From Sphingomonas sp. Leaf357 (lineage in GTDB: Bacteria > Pseudomonadota > Alphaproteobacteria > Sphingomonadales > Sphingomonadaceae), in NCBI RefSeq assembly GCF_001423845.1, contig NZ_LMPM01000003.1, positions 1-64,000 on the forward strand: a stretch of 64,000 bases of DNA. The letters are read 5' to 3'. The notes below the pieces were generated by a model. The model searched no databases. It saw only the letters and a list, made by a program, of their open reading frames with translations, and had not been told where the DNA came from. Positions 43,962-51,911 of the stretch are shown in pieces; positions within the stretch are counted from its first letter, which is position 1, and each line of letters opens with the position of its first letter. The position numbers were made by a program, and so were the translations under genes.

Positions 43962-45224
43962 TCACTTCACCTGCACGCCGCCCTTGATCACCGCGCTCAC
44001 CCGCTCCAGCACGCGCACGTCGGCGAGCGGATCGCCGTCCACCGCGACGATATCGCCGTAGCGGCCGACGGCGATCGCGCCGACATCGTTCGTCTTGCCC
44101 AGCGCCTCGGCCGCGTCGGACGTCGCCGCGCGGATCGCCTGCAACGGCGTCATGCCCCATTCGACCATCTTGGCGAATTGCCGACCGTTGTCGCCGTGCG
44201 GATAGACGCCGGCATCGGTGCCGAAGATCATCCGCACCCCGGCCTTCACCGCGCGCTGGAAGGTCTGGCGCTGCTTCAGGCCGATCATCTTCTCCTTGTC
44301 GAGGCTTTCCTGTTCGGTGCCATTGGCGGTGCCGGTCGCGAGGATATAGTCGTCATTGTAGATATCCATGTCGAACCAGGTCCTGCGCGCCACGGCGAGC
44401 TTGATCGTCTCGTCCGAGGCCAGGCTGCAATGTTCGATCGTATCGATCCCGGCGAGGATCGCGGTGCGGATGCCCTCGTCGCCATGCGCGTGCGCGGCGA
44501 CCTTCAGGTGCAGCATATGCGCCTCGTCGGCGATCGCCTTCATCTCCTCCAGGCTGAGCTGCTGCCCGCCGACGCTGTCGCCGAGCGAGAACACCCCGCC
44601 GGTGGCGCAGATCTTGATCACCTGCGCGCCGTATTTGTGCAGCAAGCGCACCTTGGCGCGAGCCTCCTCGGGCGAATTGATCACGCTCGCTTCCTTGCGG
44701 TCGAGCGAGGGCGGCAGCGCGTTGTTGTCGCAATGCCCGCCGGTCGCACCGATCGCATAGGTCGCGGTGGTGATGCGCGGCCCGACCGCCCAGCCGCCGT
44801 CGATCGCCTCGCGCAGGCCGACATCCTGGAAGTCGCTCGATCCGACGTTGCGCACCGAGGTGAAGCCGGCCTCCAGCGTCTTCTTCGCATTGGCGACGCC
44901 GACCGCGCCCCAGAACGCATCGGTATATTGCAGCCCGCGATAGCCGCCGATCTCGGCGAGCGAGGTCAGATGGACGTGCATGTCGATCAGCCCGGGCAGG
45001 ATCGTCCTGCCGCCGAGATCGATATGCCTGACGTCGCCGCCGAACTTGATCGTCCGCGCATCGGCGATGCCGGTGATGCGCCCGTCGACGATCGTCACGG
45101 CGGGATGCTCGACCGTCTTGCCCGAGATCACGTCGATCATCCGGTCGGCGGTGACGATCACGGTTTCGGCCGAGGCCGGCACGGCGGCGATCAGCGCGAA
45201 CGCCGCGCCCAGGAATTTCAACAT
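43962..45224 (-). CDS. Exported amidohydrolase (Xaa-Pro dipeptidase-like)
   Basis: 420 residues. A signal peptide (KFLGAAFALIAAVPASA) is followed by the amidohydrolase barrel. Metal-site motifs: HVH in LIDMHVHL, a carbamylated-Lys candidate in QVIKICATGG, HAHG in KVAAHAHGDEGI, EHCS, and the catalytic Asp in FGTDAGVYPHGDN. This order fits periplasmic imidazolonepropionase/prolidase-like amidohydrolases of proteobacteria. The likely substrates are N-acyl amino acids or dipeptides; this cannot be fixed from sequence. A palindromic repeat lies 104 bp upstream. Confidence 0.88.
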   Translation of the reverse strand: MLKFLGAAFALIAAVPASAETVIVTADRMIDVISGKTVEHPAVTIVDGRITGIADARTIKFGGDVRHIDLGGRTILPGLIDMHVHLTSLAEIGGYRGLQYTDAFWGAVGVANAKKTLEAGFTSVRNVGSSDFQDVGLREAIDGGWAVGPRITTATYAIGATGGHCDNNALPPSLDRKEASVINSPEEARAKVRLLHKYGAQVIKICATGGVFSLGDSVGGQQLSLEEMKAIADEAHMLHLKVAAHAHGDEGIRTAILAGIDTIEHCSLASDETIKLAVARRTWFDMDIYNDDYILATGTANGTEQESLDKEKMIGLKQRQTFQRAVKAGVRMIFGTDAGVYPHGDNGRQFAKMVEWGMTPLQAIRAATSDAAEALGKTNDVGAIAVGRYGDIVAVDGDPLADVRVLERVSAVIKGGVQVK

Positions 45225-45327
45225 CGGACGGCAGGCTCCCTTTTCGTCGCAGGCATGTATCGATACGCGGATTTCCGATCGATACCAGTCTCCCGGATAG
45301 CCAACCTGCTGGAATGGACGGTTCCCG

Positions 45328-45409
45328 CTCCGTTCGTTTCGAGCGAAGACGAGAAACAGGCCTCAAGCGTTGCGCCACGGTTTCTCGACTTCGCTCGAAA
45401 CGAACGGAG
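45328..45409. repeat. Palindromic repeat family F
   Basis: 30 bp inverted arms (CTCCGTTCGTTTCGAGCGAA...) match at 29 of 30 positions around a 22 bp spacer. It lies between the amidohydrolase start and the stop of the membrane-protein gene. I see one copy in this window. Confidence 0.88.
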
Positions 45410-45444
45410 GGAGGGTGAGGTTCGGACCAAAGGCTCGTCAGCTT

Positions 45445-46863
45445 TCACCCCAGCATCCCATCGTACGTCGCCGGGCCGGGCGGCAATGCGATGCGCGCCG
45501 CCGTCGCCGCCGCGACGACCAGCGCGAGTGCCCCACCGCCGATCCACAAAGCGCGTCGTGGCAGAGCGTATCCCGCCATCAGCACCGCCGCCAAGGCCGA
45601 GGCGATCATCGCCCAGAGATGATAGCGCAGGTCCGACGCGATGCTGATCACCGCGAAACTCGCCTCCAGCACCAGCGCCGAGATCGCCAGCGCGACCGCC
45701 AGATCGCGTGCCGGTCCCGTCGAGCTTCGCGCCGCGAACATCACGCCGCCCGCCACCACGATCCACATGATCGGCCAGCCAACGGGAGTCTCCGCCACCC
45801 ACGCGCCGGCCCGCGCCAGCGTGACATGCGCCTTGCCCGGATTGATCAGCCCGATCGTGTTGGGCTCGCCCCCCTCCGGCGGCGCTGCGCTCGGCACATG
45901 CGCCGGCACGATGAACCGCCATGTCATGTTGAGATGGCCGATGCGGTGTTCGGCATAGGCCAGCGGATGATAGAGGATCGCGCGCGCCCACGCCGCGCCG
46001 ACCGCCCCCATGCCGACCGTTTCCAGGCGTTCGGTGATGACGCCGCACCGTCGCGGATCGGCGAGCGAATCCCAGAAGAACGGCTTGTAACAATGCCGTG
46101 CCTCGATCAGCGCCAGTTCCTCGGGCAGCAATCCACCGGTCTCGATCGTGCGCGAGAAATGCGCGATGCCGGCCATGTCGTAGAGCGGCTGGGCGCGCGT
46201 GACTCCGCTCTGCACCGCGCCGAAGACGCGGTGGTTGATCAGCGGCGAGACCGCCAGCACCAGCACGACGCCGATGGCGCCCACGACAAGTTTCCGCCCG
46301 GCGCTCCACCGCGTCAGCATCACCGCCAGCGGTACGACCGCAAACACCGCATTGCTGCGCACCAGCACCGAATAGGCGAGCAGCATGCCTGCCGCGACCG
46401 TCGCCGCGACGGGCACCGCCCGCCCCGCCAGCCGCCACCACGCGATCAGCCCGGTCGCGGCCAGCATCGCCGCCGCCATCTGCGCATCCTTCAGCACGGT
46501 GACCTGCCAGCCGAGAAACACCGGGCACGCCCCGATCGCCAGCACGACCAACCCGGCGATCCCGCGCCCGCCCCGCGCCAGCGCCACGCCCCACAGGCCG
46601 AGCCCCAGCCAATACAAGACGATCTGCGCCAGAAACATCGGCGCCGCGCCCGGCCCGAGCCGGTGCAGCAACGCCCATAACCGCGCCATCACCGGCGGGT
46701 GCCAATCGTTGTAATGGCCGCTCAACGCCTGCTGATATTGCCACACGCTGTCGTACATCGCGACGCCCGGCCAGCAGATCGCCAGCGTGGCGACGCACAG
46801 CGCCAGCGCTGCCCCGCCGATCGCGAATGGCCCACCCGCCCCGGGAAAATCGGACTTCAGCAT
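45445..46863 (-). CDS. Multi-pass membrane protein, possible GT-C-type glycosyltransferase
   Basis: 472 residues with about 10-12 hydrophobic segments. An early periplasmic loop after the first helix holds VAMYDSVWQYQQALSGHYNDWHPPVMA, which has the Asp/His features seen in GT-C mannosyltransferase-like proteins. A second loop follows (LINHRVFGAVQSGVTRAQPLYD...). Such enzymes use polyprenyl-phosphate sugars in the periplasm, but I cannot confirm the family. The gene stands alone on the minus strand. Confidence 0.65.
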   Translation of the reverse strand: MLKSDFPGAGGPFAIGGAALALCVATLAICWPGVAMYDSVWQYQQALSGHYNDWHPPVMARLWALLHRLGPGAAPMFLAQIVLYWLGLGLWGVALARGGRGIAGLVVLAIGACPVFLGWQVTVLKDAQMAAAMLAATGLIAWWRLAGRAVPVAATVAAGMLLAYSVLVRSNAVFAVVPLAVMLTRWSAGRKLVVGAIGVVLVLAVSPLINHRVFGAVQSGVTRAQPLYDMAGIAHFSRTIETGGLLPEELALIEARHCYKPFFWDSLADPRRCGVITERLETVGMGAVGAAWARAILYHPLAYAEHRIGHLNMTWRFIVPAHVPSAAPPEGGEPNTIGLINPGKAHVTLARAGAWVAETPVGWPIMWIVVAGGVMFAARSSTGPARDLAVALAISALVLEASFAVISIASDLRYHLWAMIASALAAVLMAGYALPRRALWIGGGALALVVAAATAARIALPPGPATYDGMLG

Positions 46864-46888
46864 CTACCCGTCATCACGGGACTTGTGC

Positions 46889-46906
46889 GGTGCTTATCCC
46901 GATCGG
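46889..46906. repeat. Possible remnant end of the nested inverted-repeat element
   Basis: GGTGCTTATCCCGATCG follows GACTTGTGC. The first nine bases equal the terminal repeat of the element at 53349-53501, and GACTTGTGC resembles the complement of that element's target duplication. No matching right end is seen. Weak evidence. Confidence 0.2.
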
Positions 46907-46986
46907 GCAAGTACGCTGAATGCCTGTGTCAGGACGGATCGACATTCAGCTTTCGGGCGACCGCGACAGCAATTTCCCAGCTCGAC

Positions 46987-47093
46987 CGTCACCCCGGACT
47001 TGTTTTCGGGGTCCACGGTGCCGCAGGCTGGGCCGTTACCATTGTTCGTATCGAAAGCCGGTTGGTGGACCCCGGAGCAAGTCCGGGGTGACG
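46987..47093. repeat. Palindromic repeat family A, copy 4
   Basis: Arms of about 29 bp (CGTCACCCCGGACTTG... and ...CAAGTCCGGGGTGACG), with an extra T in the left arm, flank a 48 bp spacer. It lies between the membrane-protein start and the lpdA stop. Confidence 0.9.
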
Positions 47094-47142
47094 CGAGAAA
47101 TGGGGGCAGAACTTCCAAAGACAGCGAACGCCCCCGCCCTCC

Positions 47143-48540
47143 TCAGATATGCAACGCCCGCCCGTATGCCGCGAGGACGCTTTCGTGCATCGTCTCGCTG
47201 ATCGTCGGATGCGGGAAGACGGTTTCCATCAGTTCCGCCTCGGTCGTCTCTAGCGTCTTGCCGATCGTATAGCCCTGGATCAACTCGGTCACTTCAGCAC
47301 CGATCATGTGCGCGCCGAGCAGTTCGCCGGTCTTCGCGTCGAACACCGTCTTCACGAACCCGTCCGCCTCCCCGAGCGCGATCGCCTTGCCGTTGCCGAT
47401 GAAGGGGAAGTTCCCGATCTTGACCTCGTGCCCGGCCTCCTTCGCCTTCGCCTCGGTCAGCCCGACGCTGGCGATCTGCGGGTGGCAGTAGGTGCAGCCC
47501 GGGATGTTGCGCGGGTCCATTGCGTGCGGGTGCTTGCCGGCGATCGCCTCGGCGGCGATCACGCCCTCGTGGCTCGCCTTGTGCGCGAGCCAGGGCGGCG
47601 CGGTGATGTCGCCGATCGCGTAGAGGCCGGGCACGTTGGTCTGGCAATCCGGCCCGGTTTTCAGGAAGCCGCGATCGATCTCGACGCCCAGCGCCTCGAG
47701 CCCGATCTCCTCGGTATTGGGGACGATGCCGATCGCGACGATCACATGGCTGAACTCGGCGCTGGTGACCTTGCCGTCCTTAGCCTTGATCGCGGCCTTC
47801 ACCGACGTGCCGCCGACCTCGAGCTGGTCCACGCCAGCACCGGTCAGGATCGTCATGCCCTGCTTCTTCAGCGCCTTTTCGAGATGCGCGGAGATATCGG
47901 CATCCTCGACCGGCACGATCCGGTCGAGCATCTCGACCACCGTCACTTCCGCCCCCATATCGTTGTAGAAGCTGGCGAATTCGATCCCGATCGCGCCCGA
48001 TCCGATGACCAGCAGCTTGGTCGGCATTTCGGCCGGCGTCATCGCGTGGCGATAGGTCCACACGCGCTTGCCGTCGGCCTTGGCGAACGGCAGGTCGCGC
48101 GCGCGCGCGCCGGTCGCCACGATGATGTTCTTGGCGGTCAGTTCGGTCGTCTTGCCATCGGCGGCGGTAACGCTGACCTTGCCCTTCCCGGCCAGCTTGC
48201 CATTGCCCATGTGCACGGCGATCTTGTTCTTCTTCATCAGGTGCGTGACACCCTGATTGAGCTGTTTCGCGACCCCGCGCGAGCGCTTCACCACCGCGTC
48301 CAGATCGGCGCCGATCTTCTCGGCGACCAGCCCGTAATCCTTGGCATGCTGCATGTAGTGGAGGATCTCGGCCGAGCGCAGCAGCGCCTTGGTCGGGATG
48401 CAGCCCCAATTGAGGCAGATGCCGCCGAGCAGTTCGCGCTCGACGATCGCCACCTTGAGGCCGAGCTGGCTGCCGCGGATCGCCGCGACATAGCCGCCGG
48501 GGCCGGAACCGAGCACGATGAGGTCATAAGTATCAGCCAC
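47143..48540 (-). CDS. lpdA: Dihydrolipoyl dehydrogenase (PDH E3)
   Basis: 465 residues from GTG 48540, with AAGGAG 8 bases upstream; longer starts run through a tandem repeat. E3 reoxidises the lipoyl groups of the 2-oxoacid dehydrogenase complex using FAD and NAD. The FAD fold is DLIVLGSGPGGYVAA. The redox disulfide is C42/C47 in GGICLNWGCIPTKAL. The NAD site is LLVIGSGAIGIEFASF. The active-site His-Glu region HPTISETMHE lies near the C-terminus. It is the last gene of the pdhC-79aa-antitoxin-PIN-thioesterase-lpdA chain and overlaps the thioesterase by 8 bp. Confidence 0.94.
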   Translation of the reverse strand: MADTYDLIVLGSGPGGYVAAIRGSQLGLKVAIVERELLGGICLNWGCIPTKALLRSAEILHYMQHAKDYGLVAEKIGADLDAVVKRSRGVAKQLNQGVTHLMKKNKIAVHMGNGKLAGKGKVSVTAADGKTTELTAKNIIVATGARARDLPFAKADGKRVWTYRHAMTPAEMPTKLLVIGSGAIGIEFASFYNDMGAEVTVVEMLDRIVPVEDADISAHLEKALKKQGMTILTGAGVDQLEVGGTSVKAAIKAKDGKVTSAEFSHVIVAIGIVPNTEEIGLEALGVEIDRGFLKTGPDCQTNVPGLYAIGDITAPPWLAHKASHEGVIAAEAIAGKHPHAMDPRNIPGCTYCHPQIASVGLTEAKAKEAGHEVKIGNFPFIGNGKAIALGEADGFVKTVFDAKTGELLGAHMIGAEVTELIQGYTIGKTLETTEAELMETVFPHPTISETMHESVLAAYGRALHI

Positions 48541-48988
48541 GAGAGGCTCCTTCTGAGGGTGCGATATGGTCGATCGGACGGGGTTCGATCGGACGGGATT
48601 CGATCGGGCGGGATTCGATCGGGCGGGGGCGATCGTCGTCGCCCATCGCCACCAGTGTAAATCTGCCGGTCGCCGCTTTCGACGCACCTTCGCCGTGGCG
48701 GTCGCGCCGCCAGACGTCCACCGCGACGGTCATCGAGGTGCGGCCCGTCGCGACGATCTCGGCATGGAAGGACACTTCCTCGCCGATGCTGACCGGCGCG
48801 GTGAAGCTGAACGCGTCCGCCGCGACGACCGGGCAGCGCGCGCCGCTATGCCGCGACGCGACCGACCCCGCCGCCAGCGCCATCTGTCCCATCAGCCAGC
48901 CGACGAAGATCTTGCCATAGGGATTGGCATCCACCGCCATCGCGGTCGCCCGGATCGCGGGGGCGGTTTGGGGATACAGTTCACTCAT
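48533..48988 (-). CDS. Acyl-CoA thioesterase-like hotdog protein with repeat tail
   Basis: 151 residues. The hotdog core runs MAVDANPYGKIFVGWLMGQMALAAGSVASRHSGARC and includes VSIGEEVSFHAEIVATGRTSMTVAVDVW, which fits YciA/ACOT-type acyl-CoA thioesterases. The C-terminal ~25 residues are made by four 15 bp tandem units (RPIES/RPIEP/RPIDH). The start overlaps the PIN gene stop (ATGA), and the tail overlaps the lpdA start. It could hydrolyse acyl-CoA next to PDH, but specificity is unknown. Confidence 0.85.
   Translation of the reverse strand: MSELYPQTAPAIRATAMAVDANPYGKIFVGWLMGQMALAAGSVASRHSGARCPVVAADAFSFTAPVSIGEEVSFHAEIVATGRTSMTVAVDVWRRDRHGEGASKAATGRFTLVAMGDDDRPRPIESRPIESRPIEPRPIDHIAPSEGASRG
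48568..48627. repeat. 15 bp tandem repeat, four copies
   Basis: Four units of the type ATTCGATCGGGCGGG (first copies GGTCGATCGGACGGG and GTTCGATCGGACGGG) lie in the thioesterase 3' end. They encode RPIE/D-type pentads, so copy number changes keep the frame. Confidence 0.85.
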
Positions 48989-49389
48989 GCCATACCGACC
49001 GCGGCGAGAATGTTACGCGTCTTCCACACCGGGACGCCTACGCCAAAGAAATCCCGGTCGTGTGACCAGATGTCGGCGTCCAGTTCGATAGCAGCGGCCA
49101 GTACCGGCCAATCGGGTTGTCCTCGCGCGTCTAAGCGTCTGCGAGCGATATCCTCGGACGGTTGCAGAGCCGTGGACTCGATCATCCTGACACGACTGAG
49201 GATCTGTCCGACGGCAGTATCCGCGCCGGAACGGTCGAACCCGAAATGCCGTTGCAGCACCTTCAAAACCTCAAATGCCTGCGCCTCGGGGATCAACAAC
49301 TCCGCGCCTTCCGCCACCAGAACGGCGATCGGATCGGTTCGACCCACGATGGCGCTGATGACGATATTGGAATCGAGAACCAGCCTCAC
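48985..49389 (-). CDS. PIN-domain toxin (VapC-like)
   Basis: 134 residues. The PIN nuclease signatures are LVLDSNIVISAIVG (Asp6), a central acidic position (LQPSEDIAR) and IWSHDRDFFGVGV near the C-terminus. PIN toxins cleave RNA such as tRNA. It overlaps the antitoxin gene upstream (ATGA) and the thioesterase downstream (ATGA). This is the normal toxin position of a type II module, but here it is embedded in the pyruvate dehydrogenase chain. Confidence 0.85.
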   Translation of the reverse strand: MRLVLDSNIVISAIVGRTDPIAVLVAEGAELLIPEAQAFEVLKVLQRHFGFDRSGADTAVGQILSRVRMIESTALQPSEDIARRRLDARGQPDWPVLAAAIELDADIWSHDRDFFGVGVPVWKTRNILAAVGMA

Positions 49390-49646
49390 GAATCCAGGAT
49401 TTCACCGTCGGGGCCTAAACCGTAATCCTTCATGCGCTGTTCCCAATCGGGCGTGCGTGCCTTCCATTCTTCGCGAACTGCATCCAACCGCGCTTCGATC
49501 TCTGCCCAATCGCGTACGCGCTCAGCCGTATCGCGCATTGGCTTGTATTCGCCCACGATCCTGCCGTTCTTGGTGACGAACACCTGTTCCTTGCCTTCCG
49601 CGATCTCGCTGAAGCGCTCACGAAACTCTTTGACGCCGAGCATCAT
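49386..49646 (-). CDS. Phd/YefM-like antitoxin
   Basis: 86 residues with GGAG 8 bases before the ATG. The N-terminal half fits the Phd/YefM DNA-binding fold (GVKEFRERFSEIAEGKEQVFVTKNGRIVGEYKPM). The C-terminal half is acidic/Trp-rich and would bind the toxin. A perfect inverted repeat lies 17 bp upstream (49663-49683), as expected for autorepression. It overlaps the PIN gene by 4 bp. Confidence 0.82.
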   Translation of the reverse strand: MMLGVKEFRERFSEIAEGKEQVFVTKNGRIVGEYKPMRDTAERVRDWAEIEARLDAVREEWKARTPDWEQRMKDYGLGPDGEILDS

Positions 49647-49662
49647 CAGTGAATCTCCAGTC

Positions 49663-49697
49663 GGTGTAACGTAAGGTTACACCTTTTCGCCTGCCAA
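49663..49697 (-). promoter_or_regulatory. Toxin-antitoxin promoter with palindromic operator
   Basis: GGTGTAAC (49663-49670) and GTTACACC (49676-49683) form a perfect 8 bp inverted repeat around 5 bases. On the minus strand, TTGGCA (49692-49697) and TTACGT (49669-49674) are 17 bases apart, so the palindrome covers the -10 region. It points to autoregulation by the antitoxin. Confidence 0.65.
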
Positions 49698-49698
49698 C

Positions 49699-49938
49699 TC
49701 AATCGACCGGGTTCCGGTCGCCATTTGCCGAGCTGTCGTCGGCGCGGCGGGCCTGGCGCAACGGCCGAATCCCCATGAAGATGATCACCGCCGCCGATGC
49801 CCAGGCGACGGCCCAGATCGCGTCATGGGCGTGGGGCACGGCCCAGGCCGCGAGCGAGGCGAACACGCCGGTGGCGATCACGCCGGTCACGATGTGCAGC
49901 AGCTCCAGGAGCGTTCGCCTGCCCCCGAAAGCGGACAT
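49699..49938 (-). CDS. Small two-helix membrane protein
   Basis: 79 residues. Two hydrophobic segments (LLHIVTGVIATGVFASLAAWA and AIWAVAWASAAVIIFMGI) are joined by a His-containing loop (VPHAHD), and a basic tail follows. I do not recognise a family. Its ATG is 1 bp after the pdhC stop, so it is part of the PDH message. A role with the complex is unlikely from its membrane nature; it may be a passenger. Confidence 0.7.
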   Translation of the reverse strand: MSAFGGRRTLLELLHIVTGVIATGVFASLAAWAVPHAHDAIWAVAWASAAVIIFMGIRPLRQARRADDSSANGDRNPVD

Positions 49939-49939
49939 G

Positions 49940-51286
49940 TCAGGCCACCATGCCCAGCGGGTTTTCGACCAGGGCCTTGAACGCCTGCATCAGCTGCGCG
50001 CCGTCCGATCCGTCGATCGCGCGGTGATCGAAGCTGCCGGTCGCCGACATCACCGTCGCCACGCCGAGCGCTCCGTCGACGATGTACGGCCGCTTCTCGC
50101 CCGCGCCGATCGCCATGATCATCGCCTGGGGCGGGTTGATGACGGCGTCGAAATTCTTGATCCCGAACATGCCCATGTTGCTGATGCTCGCGGTGCCGCC
50201 GGTATATTCCTCAGGCTTCAATTTCTGATCGCGGGCGCGCGCGGCGAGATCCTTCATCTCGGTCGAGATCTGGCTCAGCGTCTTGGTGTCGGCATGGGTG
50301 ATGACCGGGGTGATCAGGCCCGACGGCGCGCTGACCGCGACCGAGATGTCGGCGCGGCCGAACGCGATCAGCTGGTCCGGCGTGAACATCACGTTGCACG
50401 ACGGCACCTGGATCAGGCTGACGGCCAGCGCCTTGATCAGCAGATCGTTGACCGACAGCTTCACGCCGCGCGCCTCAAGCGCGGCGTTCAGTTCGCCGCG
50501 CAGCTTGAGCAGCGCATCGAGCCGGATGTCGACCGTCAGGTAGATGTGCGGCACGGTCTGCTTGGATTCGGTCAGGCGGCGCGCGATCGTCTTGCGCACG
50601 TTGCTGAGCTTGGTCGCCTCGTGCGGGATGTCGGGGATCGCGGCGGGCTTGGCGGCGGTCGTCGGAGCAGGTGCTGCGGCGGCGGGCGCTGCAGCCGGCG
50701 CGGATGCGTCGGCCTTCGGCGCGGGTGCGGCGCCGGCCTCGGCACCGTCCAGGTCGGCCTTCACGATCCGTCCGTTCGGGCCGGACCCGGTGAGCGCGGA
50801 CAGTTCGATGCCCTTTTCGGCGGCGAGGCGGCGCGCCAGCGGGCTGGCCTTCACGCGTTCGCCTTCCCCTCTCCCCTTGGGAGAGGAGGGAGCCGCGTCA
50901 GCGGCGGGGGGCGAGGGCGAAGTCGAGGGTGACGGGGGTGTCGGCGTGCCGCCCTCACCGCGCGGCGCGTGCGCGCCTTGCCCCTCTCCCGATGGGAGAG
51001 GGGAAGAAGCAGCCTCCGCCTTGGGCGCGGCATCGGCGCTTTCGCCCTCTTCGAGCAGGGTGGCGATGACCGTGCCGACCTTCACGTTATCCGTGCCCTC
51101 GGCGATCAGGATCTTGCCGATCGTGCCTTCGTCGACCGCCTCGAACTCCATCGTCGCCTTGTCGGTCTCGATCTCGGCCATCAGGTCGCCCGATTTGACC
51201 GTGTCGCCTTCCTTGACCAGCCACTTGGCGAGCGTGCCCTCCTCCATCGTCGGGGACAAAGCGGGCATCTTGATCTCGATCGGCAT
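49940..51286 (-). CDS. pdhC: Pyruvate dehydrogenase E2 (dihydrolipoyl acetyltransferase)
   Basis: 448 residues from ATG 51286, with AGAGGAA upstream. Lipoyl domain 1-80 with the lipoyl Lys43 in [11 protein letters not shown]. Linker ~81-145. Peripheral-subunit-binding domain ~146-185 ([23 protein letters not shown]). A second Ala/Pro linker follows, then the catalytic domain with DHRAIDG at 420-426 (H421, D425). E2 transfers acetyl from lipoamide to CoA and forms the complex core. Residues ~95-142 are encoded by a palindromic repeat inserted in frame in the first linker. It heads the chain that leads to lpdA. Confidence 0.93.
   Translation of the reverse strand: MPIEIKMPALSPTMEEGTLAKWLVKEGDTVKSGDLMAEIETDKATMEFEAVDEGTIGKILIAEGTDNVKVGTVIATLLEEGESADAAPKAEAASSPLPSGEGQGAHAPRGEGGTPTPPSPSTSPSPPAADAAPSSPKGRGEGERVKASPLARRLAAEKGIELSALTGSGPNGRIVKADLDGAEAGAAPAPKADASAPAAAPAAAAPAPTTAAKPAAIPDIPHEATKLSNVRKTIARRLTESKQTVPHIYLTVDIRLDALLKLRGELNAALEARGVKLSVNDLLIKALAVSLIQVPSCNVMFTPDQLIAFGRADISVAVSAPSGLITPVITHADTKTLSQISTEMKDLAARARDQKLKPEEYTGGTASISNMGMFGIKNFDAVINPPQAMIMAIGAGEKRPYIVDGALGVATVMSATGSFDHRAIDGSDGAQLMQAFKALVENPLGMVA
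50873..51004. repeat. Palindromic repeat in frame inside pdhC
   Basis: Two hairpin blocks (CCCCTCTCCCCTTGGGAGAGG type at 50873-50890, and CCCCTCTCCC GAT GGGAGAGGGG at 50981-51003) flank a GC-rich spacer. In the E2 frame they give [19 protein letters not shown] and [12 protein letters not shown], peptides typical of translated palindromic repeats. Confidence 0.75.
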
Positions 51287-51455
51287 GGGCTTCCTCTTGC
51301 TCGGTGCCGCGGGTCGATTCCTGGGGAGGGGGTCGATTCCGGTGCGCCGGCGATCCTTCGTCTCCGCGTTCGCCGAGGTCAAGACCGGCCCTTGCGCCAA
51401 AAGCCGCATAGCGGCACCTATACGCGATAATCCACGACGGGTGGGGGGAGCGAGC

Positions 51456-51911
51456 ATGCGCATCTATCTGGTGGTGGTGGACGAGACGCCCGAAGCGAGC
51501 ATCGCGCTGCGCTTCGCCGCGCGCCGGGCGGTTAAGACCGGCGGCGGGGTCGAGATCCTGACGCTGATGCCGCCGTCGGAATTCGGGCCCTGGGGCGGGG
51601 TGCAGGCGACGATCGAGGAAGAGGCGCGCGTCCATGCCGAGGCTTTGGTCGCCGGCGCGGCCGGCACTCTGCTGGAGGAATCCGGCCTGCGCCCGTCGAT
51701 CACGCTGAAACAGGGCGACGGCCCCAAGATCATCCGCGAGATGATCGCCGCCAATCCCGATATCGCGGCGCTGGTGCTCGGCGCGGCGGCGATTGGTGCG
51801 CCCGGCCCGCTGGTTACCCATTTCGCCGGCGCGGATGCGGGCGCCCTGCCCATCCCGCTGATGATCATCCCCGGTTCGCTGACCCGCGACGATATCGATC
51901 GGCTGTCCTGA
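51456..51911 (+). CDS. Universal stress protein (UspA) family protein
   Basis: 151 residues from ATG 51456, with GGGGGAG upstream. The UspA fold pattern is [25 protein letters not shown] at the start, LTLMPPS, and a nucleotide-loop-like [19 protein letters not shown] near the end instead of the strict G-2x-G-9x-G-S/T. Single-domain Usp proteins act in stress survival. Its start is about 170 bp from the divergent pdhC start. Its stop shares one base with the peptidase ATG. Confidence 0.8.
   Translation: MRIYLVVVDETPEASIALRFAARRAVKTGGGVEILTLMPPSEFGPWGGVQATIEEEARVHAEALVAGAAGTLLEESGLRPSITLKQGDGPKIIREMIAANPDIAALVLGAAAIGAPGPLVTHFAGADAGALPIPLMIIPGSLTRDDIDRLS

Noticed and set aside
46699-47272. Open frames across 46.7-47.3 kb on the plus strand
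   Set aside because: They cross a palindromic repeat and lie opposite two real genes; the composition fits shadow frames.
48541-48687. Longer N-terminus for lpdA
   Set aside because: The extra residues (RSNPARSNPVRSNP...) are a frame-shifted reading of the tandem repeat. GTG 48540 has AAGGAG and fits the family.
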